DNA of 13,870 bases from Pigoraptor vietnamica (Eukaryota; Opisthokonta; Filasterea). Location of the stretch: positions 1 through 13,870 of the forward strand of contig CALSCQ010002794.1 in NCBI GenBank assembly GCA_943704525.1. The letters are read 5' to 3'. A model generated the notes under the pieces. That model saw nothing but the letters and a program-made list of their open reading frames with translations. It did not search any database and was not told the origin of the DNA. The translations under genes were made by a program, and so were the position numbers. Positions 1 through 6,718 of this stretch are shown here, one piece after another. Numbering within the stretch: the first letter of the stretch is position 1; the number at the start of each line of letters is the position of its first letter.

Positions 1-29
<29 letters not shown>
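1..29. other. Poly-C homopolymer at window edge
   Basis: Twenty-nine consecutive C residues form the extreme left end and pass directly into a CA tract. A homopolymer this long at the exact edge is more likely an assembly or sequencing end effect than biology, though a real C-rich intron stretch cannot be excluded. It lies inside or beyond the truncated second intron of the OST3/OST6 gene. Confidence 0.85.

Positions 30-31
<2 letters not shown>

Positions 32-86
<55 letters not shown>
32..86. repeat. (CA)n microsatellite in OST3/OST6 intron
   Basis: Uninterrupted CA dinucleotides, about 27 units. Read in the sense of the minus-strand gene this is a TG tract starting about 20 bases after the splice donor of coding exon 2 (GT at 109-108). 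Confidence 0.95.
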
Positions 87-87
<1 letters not shown>

Positions 88-109
88 TGTCGCACACGCA
101 AGCACAAAC

Positions 110-640
110 CTTCTGGAAAACGTTGGGCGCGTTGTCGTAGTCGAGTGAGACAAAGTACACCTTTCCAGGGCGCTGCTGCTTCACCCACGACTCGGCAAGG
201 ATGGCGAATTCGTTGGAAACGAAGCTGCGACAATCAAACACAAACACAACGCTCATCAGTACACGACCAGACACTACGCAACGGACGATGGCCCGCATGC
301 ACAAACGGTGCGCAAATTATACATCTACGCGTGCTATGAATGAACACTGGAAGTAGAAAGATTTGCCGCGCCTGAACACACACCGGCAAGGGCCGCAACT
401 GTGACGCGGGTTGAGCGCGGTGAGCATCACGATCGTCGAGTAGTTGCGCGGCGATCCCTTCACGAAGCGCGTGAAGGCAGCCTCATCGAACTTCATCGCG
501 GGACGCTGCGCTGTCATCTCGTTCAGCTTGCGCACGCGCTCCTCGACCGTCATTGCGTCTTCGGCAGAGGCGACGAGGCTTGCCATGGCCAAGAGGAACG
601 CGCACGCACACGCGGCCCACAACGCAGCGCGGTGCACCAT
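110..640 (-). CDS. Oligosaccharyltransferase OST3/OST6 (TUSC3/MAGT1-type) subunit, 5' part, truncated by window edge
   Basis: Two exons on the minus strand, 640-384 and 224-110, joined by a 159-base intron (donor GTGTGT, acceptor GCAG), give the first 124 residues. The start is the ATG at 640; an in-frame TTG nine bases upstream is not used. Residues 1-26 are a hydrophobic signal peptide ending near ASA. A thioredoxin-like luminal domain follows with the family block PRNYSTIVMLTALNP at 64-78 and a CxxC redox motif, CGPC, at 82-85, then NEFAILAESW and a VYFVSLDYDNAPNVFQ segment. In this family the luminal domain makes transient disulfides with substrate proteins so that the ER oligosaccharyltransferase can glycosylate nearby asparagines; four membrane helices normally follow and would lie off the left edge. 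The second intron begins at 109. The identification rests on remembered family motifs and is strong. Confidence 0.9.
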
Positions 641-922
641 CTTCGTCAACGTTCAATGGCGCCTCCACACCACACCACGAGCGCGCCTCTAATATCGGAA
701 TAGCGAGGGATGCCACAAGGAGGGGACATAAAAAACACAAAGATGATGGGCACAAGAAAACGCATGTGCCAACAGCTGTTGAACCACGTGACGTCACGTG
801 ACAATGGCCTGATGTTTAAACCCTCACCTTAAACTAAATACAACCACCGCCTACTGAAAAGTTTCGCTTCAAAAAACAAGTTCCTTAACCGGCGTGTTAC
901 AGAGGGCCGCCACGGCACATAA
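641..922. promoter_or_regulatory. Intergenic region upstream of OST3/OST6, also the 3' flank of CDIN1
   Basis: This 282-base gap separates the CDIN1 stop codon (925-923) from the OST3/OST6 start codon (640), both genes reading leftward. It must hold the OST3/OST6 promoter and 5' UTR plus the CDIN1 3' UTR and end. Two palindromes sit close together at 770-781 and 785-800 and are listed separately. A weaker inverted repeat, GTTTAA (814-819) and TTAAAC (829-834) with a 9-base loop, lies on the CDIN1 side. I see no canonical AATAAA for CDIN1 and no clear TATA box. Confidence 0.6.
770..800. promoter_or_regulatory. Paired palindromic motifs: CAGCTG E-box and CACGTG-CRE-CACGTG composite
   Basis: Bases 770-781 read CAACAGCTGTTG, a perfect 12-base palindrome around a CAGCTG E-box. 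Three bases later, 785-800 read CACGTGACGTCACGTG, a perfect 16-base palindrome made of two CACGTG E-boxes overlapping a central TGACGTCA (CRE) at 789-796. The pair lies 130-160 bases upstream of the OST3/OST6 start codon. CACGTG is a bHLH/bZIP site and TGACGTCA a bZIP (CREB/ATF) site. Actual binding is inferred. Confidence 0.6.
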
Positions 923-1924
923 TTATCGCTGAGGCGACGCCACTACTGTGCGCACGCCCGTGGGTGTGAGAATGGAGAACGTTCTCGGAAAGCCGTCCCG
1001 CACCATGATGCCCTTGTCGCGGGCGTCGTCCAACTCCTCAATGTACCCAAACCAATATATCACCATGCCAGGCCCGTATCTGCGCGTGCGGACATGTAAA
1101 TGGCGCGCAACATGCGAGTCGTTGCAAGCACCAAGCGTGTGCCTGTAAGTGCGTGTGTGTCTGTGCGTTTCTGTGTGCTTGCCTGTGTACGTGTACGTGT
1201 GTGTCTGTGTCTTTGTCTGTGTGTATCTCTGTGTACGCATGCGAGTCCTCGGCGAATGGAGACTGAAGCTCGGGGCACACGCACCTGTTGTGATATCCCC
1301 AAAACTGGTCCTTCAGGTAATTCTTGTGGGAATACTCGTCACCAAACGACGCCTTGCTCTCAATCCAATTCACAATGCAGCCCTCGACCACTGCGACGGC
1401 GGACACATGAGTTTAATTACTTCGACGCAAATAGGAGTAACGGCGGGAAGGGACACACAGACTCGCACACTCACTAATGGGTATCTCGAGCTTAATGTCG
1501 GGTGTCTTCGGATATCCCAATGCGCGCATGGCCTCTTCGCCTGCGAATACATCGCTTTAGCAACCACGGACTAGGGGGAGAGAATAAGAGTGTGTGCGGA
1601 TGTGTACATGCGTGCGCGAGTTGCGTGTGTGCGTGCGCGCGTGTGTTGAGAAGTCAAACGCGATTATGCCGTCGTGGTGGAGAGCCCTGAGAAGCTGCAT
1701 CACGAAGAGGGGGGGGGAGCAAATATCGAAGCCAAAAGCATAACGGGAGTGCAGTGCATACACGTACTGACAAAGGGAATGTCGTAACCGCGCAGCTTGT
1801 CCAACAGAATGCACTCGTATTCGATGCCAAGAGAACTGCCGGAAAGCGTCAAGGGTCGCGGGTAGATGGGCTCTATGCGCGATTTGACGCACGCGCGCAC
1901 GTCACACACACACCCAAACACCAT

Positions 1925-1960
<36 letters not shown>

Positions 1961-2947
1961 ACACACACACCACACAAGCAACATACTCACGCACACAAAC
2001 TTTGCTGAAGGAGGCGGATACTGTCTGATACCATCGATAAGCGGGGAATACACATCGTCTTCAGTTATGCACCTCTCCACGGCAAGGCGCATGCTGCAGG
2101 GACACCATCAGGCACACTGTTAACGCAGACACACACACGCACGCACGCACACGTACAGACGCTCACAAACGGACACACACACAGTCATCGCAGGGGCACC
2201 AACCAACCCTTCGTCCTGAATGCACTCGGGATTCTTCATGGCGCGTTTGACGCTCATGACATGCGTCTTCTTCGGCGGAGGCGCATTTCCAGTCGCTTCG
2301 CTGTCCGAATACTGGTCCTCCTCATCTCCTTTTGAAAAAGAAAACAGCCGAAAGCTCAATCTCGCAGTCACTAATAGGCACTCTCAGCGCCTTTCCATAT
2401 ACGGCGCGAGAAGCAAATGTGAGGAGGACAACTGAAGGATAAGGGCCGCACCTGCTTGCTCCGCGTTCGCAGAGGACACAGCGGGGGCGGGAATGGCGCC
2501 CGACGCGAGTTCTTCACGCGCCTTTGCATCTGCCAGCCTGTCGTAATAAACTTCGAGCACCATGCGCGCGAGAAGGCAGGGCGCAATTTGATACTCCTCC
2601 GCAATGGCCACTAGACCGTCCTCGGACGATTTGCAGCGATTGACGAACCTGAGAACGTATTGTGGACGTAAGCGTGCATGCCGGGGAGCGGAGAAAGTGT
2701 GAATAGCGACAGTGAGAATAGATGACGAGGGGCAAGTATGAGAACAATGGAGTATGAGAGAAGGTAGATGGCAGGGTGAGAGAAGATGACATGAGCACTC
2801 ACTCGCTGTAGTACTCTTCTTTCTTCTTCTGGTGTGCGCGGTGGTGCTTGCGCATGTTGAGTTGGTATTGTTGGGAATATATGCTCAGGAGAGTGTTGTA
2901 TGATATCCTGCATTGGCTGAGTTAGATGCACTGAAGCATGCACGCTT

Positions 2948-2985
<38 letters not shown>

Positions 2986-2994
2986 GCACACACG

Positions 2995-3056
<62 letters not shown>

Positions 3057-3165
3057 TTCACCACGCACAACACACTCACTTGGACTCATTCGCAAGGTCG
3101 CCCAAGCACTCTCGCGATGTCATGCGCCGCACAACGGCGTCGTACTGCGCAGCTTTTATCTTCAT
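923..3165 (-). CDS. CDIN1: CDIN1 homolog (C15orf41, codanin-1-interacting nuclease; TPD-motif family), complete, nine exons
   Basis: Minus-strand exons: 3165-3080, 2907-2803, 2648-2452, 2328-2208, 2093-2001, 1835-1768, 1540-1475, 1390-1285 and 1079-923. They total 999 nt, or 332 residues plus TAA. The start [12 protein letters not shown] matches the family's N-terminal helix. Recognisable blocks follow: [11 protein letters not shown] (about 40-50), [12 protein letters not shown] (85-96), [16 protein letters not shown] (177-192), [13 protein letters not shown] (232-244), [13 protein letters not shown] (252-264), and [20 protein letters not shown], which spans the last junction. D238 of the TPD motif with E256-S-K258 forms the PD-(D/E)xK nuclease signature. 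The human protein (281 residues) binds codanin-1 and is mutated in congenital dyserythropoietic anaemia type I. This copy is longer mainly because of a proline- and acid-rich insertion at about 104-150. It is divergent from the CAF-1 gene at 3496. The identification is very strong; one junction (2001 to 1835) had alternative acceptors, and the frame-keeping one was chosen. Confidence 0.93.
1135..1238. repeat. Imperfect GT-rich tract in CDIN1 intron 8
   Basis: GT and CTGT units with interruptions lie between donor 1284 and acceptor 1080. In the gene's sense this is CA-rich, opposite in orientation to the TG tracts of introns 1, 4 and 5. No coding potential is supported. Confidence 0.8.
1589..1647. 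repeat. Imperfect GT/GC alternating tract in CDIN1 intron 6
   Basis: Alternating GT and GC dinucleotides lie inside the 227-base intron 1767-1541, the longest in the gene. The same intron carries a 9-base G run at 1709-1717, which is a pyrimidine tract in the gene's sense but has no used acceptor beside it. Confidence 0.75.
1903..1977. repeat. (CA)n tract in CDIN1 intron 5
   Basis: CA repeat with a few interruptions, reading as TG in the sense of the gene and lying just downstream of the splice donor at 2000 (GTTTGTGTG). Confidence 0.9.
2127..2184. repeat. Imperfect CA/CG tract in CDIN1 intron 4
   Basis: CACA and CACG units fill most of the 114-base intron 2207-2094. In the gene's sense this is TG-rich up to a short GTTAACAG stretch. 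Confidence 0.8.
2949..3056. repeat. Long interrupted (CA)n tract in CDIN1 intron 1
   Basis: About 108 bases of CA with occasional G substitutions, TG in the gene's sense, between donor 3079 and acceptor 2908. A CTAAC branch-point-like sequence (minus strand, near 2924) lies between the tract and the acceptor. Confidence 0.95.
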
Positions 3166-3294
3166 TCTTGATAAATAATGAGACGACAACTCGCAAACCT
3201 CCGGAGGGCGATCTTACGCACATGAGTAAACGAGATGGAGAGAGAAGGCAACCGGTACCTCAGTGTAACGGGTAACACATCCGGGGCATGATCC

Positions 3295-3325
3295 TTTTGG
3301 CGCGCTTTTCTTGGCGCGCGCAAAA
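3295..3325. promoter_or_regulatory. Two E2F-like boxes in direct repeat
   Basis: TTGGCGCGC occurs at 3297-3305 and again at 3311-3319, 14 bases apart. The first lies in TTTTGGCGCGC, an exact match to the E2F consensus TTTSGCGC. The second is followed by GCAAAA, so its minus strand also starts TTTTGCGCGC. The position 170-200 bases upstream of the CAF-1 start and about 130-160 upstream of the CDIN1 start suits control of both genes. Function is inferred from the motif only. Confidence 0.6.
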
Positions 3326-3336
3326 TTTGATTCAGA

Positions 3337-3372
3337 CCACACACACACACCGGCCACACACACACACGCACA
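3337..3372. repeat. Short CA tract in divergent promoter
   Basis: Two CA runs separated by CGGC. This is the only CA tract in the window outside an identified intron; it may fall in the CAF-1 5' UTR. Confidence 0.8.
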
Positions 3373-3495
3373 GATCCACCCGAGCCCAAACTACAACGCA
3401 CGATCCCTTGCTTCGAAATCAGTCGAGAAAAAAGGTCTCGCTTATTGCATTCCACACACGCGTTGCGCCTCGCGGTGTGCGCTGCAAACTCACAA

Positions 3496-6400
3496 ATGGA
3501 AGAGGTGGGTTTTTCAAGTCCGGCATGATGTCTGCTGAGACTGACGAAAGCTTCGACAATTCTAATAATTTTTTCCCGGTTTCGTTTTATGCTTTGCCGA
3601 CAGTGGTATTTATCGTCTTCCTTCCACTCACCCCTCCGCAATCCTCCCGTGCGACGACGTGTTACAGGTGGCGCACGCATCCTCGCAATTCCCCGCCGAC
3701 GACAACGGCAGCTACAAGGTCGTCCGCATCGATCCCATTCCCGTGGAGCTCCTCATGACGCCGACGCAGCCCTCGCGCGGCGTGGGTAGCGAAGGCCCCT
3801 CTCCCGTCGGCGTTGTCCCTAGCACAGATGGCAGCCTCGAGGCGACTCCGCTCGCGGGGCCCCTCGCCTCGCCCCTCGCCTCGGTGGTGCCGTCGACGCC
3901 AGTTCCGGCTGCGATGCGTGAGTTTCTTTTCCGTTCAATTCCCATTTCTGTGCTTTTCTTTTGCCTTGATGCGTTTAGAGATTACTCGAAACGACGCGCA
4001 TCCTTCAGACTGAACCGCTCTTGTGCGCAGCTCCGAAGCCCAAGCTCACCGCTGCGGAGCGCGCCGCCATGAAGGCCGAAAAGGAACGCCTCGCGCAAGA
4101 GAAGTTGGCGGAAAAGGAGAGGCTGAAGGTGCGCGGCAAATCTGCTGCGCAAAACTCTGATGCGTCGTCATTTGTGTGTTCGGTGAATGCATTTCGCTGT
4201 CAAGCAACTAATATCTCCTTTGGCGTTTGCAGGCTGAGAAGGAGCGGGAGAAGGCGGAGAAAGAGAAACAGAAGGTGAGAAATGCCCACGTTCAATGCAC
4301 TCTGACGCACACTCTTGCATTGAACCCCCACATTGCTCAACGCCCTGCTGTGTCCGATTGCCAGGCGGAAAAGGAGAAGCAGCGGCTCGAAAAGGAACGC
4401 CTGAAGGCTGAGCGTGAAGCCGAGAAGGAGAAGGAGCGACAGCAGAAGGAGAGCGAGCGCTTGGAAAAGGAGAAGGAACGGCAGGAGAAGCTGCGCGAGC
4501 GCCAGGAGAAGGAGAGGGCGAAGGCGGAAGAGCGCGCGGCGAAGGAGGAGGAACTGAGGAAGAAGCAGGTGCGTCGACATGAGCCCCTGTTGATGTGCGG
4601 CTGACTGAGCGCGCAATGTCGCTCAATGCATGGGGTTTGTGCGCGCATCACTGACCAACGTTCCACTGTCCATCAGGAGGAGGAGAGGAAGAAGGAGGCC
4701 ATAGTGCAACGCCAAGCGGCGAAGATGAGCGCCTTCTTTAAGCCGAGTACGGCCGAGTCAAAGAAGCGCACGGTTGTCGTCGATGATGGCGCAGCGCCCG
4801 CGGCCATTGCGAGTGCGGACGCCTCGGATAAGTCGGCGTGCTCTATTGTGGCGGAATCTGCAGTCCCCATCGCCCAAGGGGTGCCCTTTTACTTGCCCCT
4901 CTCCATCGATCCTACCACCACCACCGTGGCTCCCGCGTGCCGCGTGCCCCTTCGAAATGTCGCGTCGATTGACGAGGAGCTTGCCAACTTTTGCGACTCT
5001 GTTGAACGCGATGCGCGCGCCGTGTTCGCCGCGCTGCGCGAGAGGGGCATAGTACGCCGTCGTGCGGAGGGGCAGGTGAAGCCCGTCCCTACGAAGCGTG
5101 CGGCGGCAGAAGGAGGCGACCCTACCCGGCGATTCAAGCTGCTCCAGTTCAGCGAGAACAGGCGCCCGGCGTACTGCGGCACGTGGTCGAAGGTATCCAC
5201 GTGCGTCAGCGGACGGCGCCCGTTTGGAAAGGACGAGCGCGTTCTCGATTACGAGGTGGACAGCGACGAGGACTGGGAGTCGGAAGGCGAGGGCGAAGAC
5301 ATCTCCGAGAGCGACGGCGGTGGCGACGAAGACGAAGCGCCCGCACCGGACGCCGACGGTCTGGACGGAATGTCCGATGACGACGGCTTTGTGGTGCCTC
5401 ACGGGTACCTCAGTGAGGACGAGGGCGTGGATGCGGACGTCGAGATGGGATCGAACGCGAGCGATAATGACGACCCCGTGACGGCCGCGGAGGGTCGCCG
5501 CAAGCGCAAGTTCCGCGCGACGGACAAGGCGCACGAGGCGCAGGCACTGAAGCGTCTGCGCCCGATGATGCCGCGTGCCATCGGCGGCTTTGACGACGCC
5601 GCCGTCCCCGCGAGCGAAGCGACGGAGCTGGAGCAGTACCGCGCGTGCTTTCTGTTCGACGGCGCCGAGGACGGCATCGTTCCGACGGAGATGTACTACG
5701 ACGAAGAGGGGCGCGACCGTGAACAGCAGAAGGTGGCGGAGAAGGAGCGCGAAAAGGAGAAGGAGCGGCAGCGCGAGCTGCCACGCGACGCTCTTGCAGC
5801 GCTCGTCCGCATCGTGCACGGCAGCTCTCGCGGCATCCTTCACCTCGTGGACGAGTTCAAGACGACGCACGCGGACTATAGCAAGACGTTGATCGACGAG
5901 AACATTCGCGCCATCGCCGCCCGCGAGAAGCGGCCGACGGCATCGAACGGCCTCAGCCGGTGGTACGTGCGCGACGAAGTGCTGGCTCAGCTGTCCCTCG
6001 AAACGCTCGTGCCGAAGCAGTCGCCGCCTCGCGAACGTCCGCCGAGGGTCCCGAAGGACAAGAGTCAGACGAAGGCGGACCCAAAGACGGACGCGCCCAA
6101 AATGGAAACCGCCGGCGAAACTGTCGCAGTCGCAGCGGACGTGAGGGGAGACGTTGAGATGGCGGACGCCGCAACAGCCGCTAAGGTCGAGGACCCCATC
6201 TCCGTGCCAAAGGTGAAGAAGGCGACCGCCAAGCGCACCAAGAAGAGCCCGTCGTCTGCGCCCGCTGCGAAGAGGGCAAAGGTCGAACCATCCAATAATA
6301 AGCCGGCCCAGGCGGCTACGGCGAGCCCCCTCGCTATTGCGGCAAAGAAGACCGAGCCGAGCCCGAGCGTGTCGACCGGGTCACCCGCCAGCGCGAAGAA

Positions 6401-6608
6401 GCTGCCATCGGCGTCCGCTGAGAAACCCGCACCGTCCGCTGCGGACGACAGCGCAAAGAAGCGCCCTACGATTCGCACGCTGTTTGAGAGGCAGAGTGCG
6501 GCAAAGGCGGTCGCGACACCGGTGACGAATACGGACGGGGACGGCCTGCGAAAGTTGAGCGATCTCGCGCACGAAGTGGATGTCATCACGCCCGTGCTTG
6601 TCGAATGA
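3496..6608 (+). CDS. CHAF1A: Chromatin assembly factor 1 large subunit (CHAF1A/p150, CAC1, FAS1 homolog)
   Basis: Exons: 3496-3504 (tentative), 3668-3917, 4031-4128, 4233-4274, 4365-4568, 4677-6608; about 844 residues. Residues about 88-217 are the KER region, a long charged helix rich in Lys, Glu and Arg that binds DNA. AAKMSAFFKP follows (215-224), where human p150 has its noncanonical PCNA-binding ITRFFQKP. The CAF1A core motif FKLLQFSENRRPAYCGTW is at 354-371. An acidic stretch (about 404-470), expected to help bind H3-H4, comes next, then a C-terminal winged-helix-like DNA-binding domain at about 573-640. A Lys/Ala/Pro-rich tail carries a Myc-type NLS, PAAKRAKVE (730-738), and a PIP-like RPTIRTLF (797-804). 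The protein deposits H3-H4 on newly replicated DNA in the nucleus together with p60 and p48 partners, none of which is seen here. Exon 1 (M-E-E) is chosen because its donor GTGGGT fits the local splice rule; an alternative start is the ATG at 3525. The family identification is very strong. Confidence 0.92.
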
Positions 6609-6718
6609 ACATACGTTTACATGGAAAGGATTCGTACGCTGCAGATGCGCTAATTTTGCTAGTAGAACACTTGTCTTCACAGAGAAAAAATGTTTGCACA
6701 TTTTGTTCACTGGCCATC
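6609..6718. other. Convergent intergenic spacer between CAF-1 and P450 stop codons
   Basis: Only 110 bases separate two opposing stop codons (TGA at 6606-6608 and TAA at 6721-6719), so 3' UTRs probably overlap. No AATAAA is seen on either strand. It contains a small perfect hairpin: arms AAAATGT (6687-6693) and ACATTTT (6698-6704) with loop TTGC. The hairpin reads alike on both strands and could mark 3' ends of both genes, but that is conjecture. Confidence 0.6.

Larger units (their letters stand above)
3166..3495. promoter_or_regulatory. Divergent promoter between CDIN1 and the CAF-1 large-subunit gene
   Basis: About 330 bases separate the two start codons. Besides the E2F-like boxes at 3295-3325 (listed separately) it contains a 10-base palindrome, CCTCCGGAGG (3198-3207), a Myb-like TAACGG (3266-3271), a CHR-like TTCGAA (3412-3417) and a short CA tract (3337-3372). 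The last three motifs are short enough to occur by chance. No long ORF here is supported as coding, and no TATA box is evident. Confidence 0.65.

Noticed and set aside
32-86. CA tracts considered as possible CRISPR-like or satellite arrays
   Set aside because: They are simple dinucleotide microsatellites without spacers or longer repeat units.
641-649. In-frame TTG upstream of the OST3/OST6 start as initiation codon
   Set aside because: Eukaryotic initiation at TTG is unlikely, and the ATG at 640 already gives a proper signal peptide.
1541-1767. Possible cryptic exon in CDIN1 intron 6 (peptide with [11 protein letters not shown])
   Set aside because: Joining exon 1768 directly to 1540 gives the expected family length and sequence (FVS then [14 protein letters not shown]), and the acceptor CCCTAG near 1580 would bring an in-frame stop.
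1836-1873. Alternative acceptors for CDIN1 exon 6 at 1871 or 1873
   Set aside because: With the GTTTGT donor at 2000 these give a frameshift or a stop codon. The acceptor CCGGCAG at 1836 keeps frame and matches the family without an extra segment.
2885-3275. Open frames encoding His-Thr or Cys-Val repeats across the CA tract
   Set aside because: These are translations of a microsatellite that lies within CDIN1 intron 1.
3525-3605. Alternative first coding exon of the CAF-1 gene starting at ATG 3525
   Set aside because: It is in frame with exon 2 if spliced at 3606, but that donor (GTATTT) breaks the +5 G rule seen in all other introns and the stretch is AT-rich like an intron. It is not excluded; transcript data would decide.
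4758-5870. A 370-codon open frame antisense to the CAF-1 last exon
   Set aside because: It mirrors a GC-rich, charged coding exon with strong codon bias, which keeps the opposite frame open. Its product is leucine/arginine-rich with no family motif, while the plus frame carries clear CAF-1 motifs.
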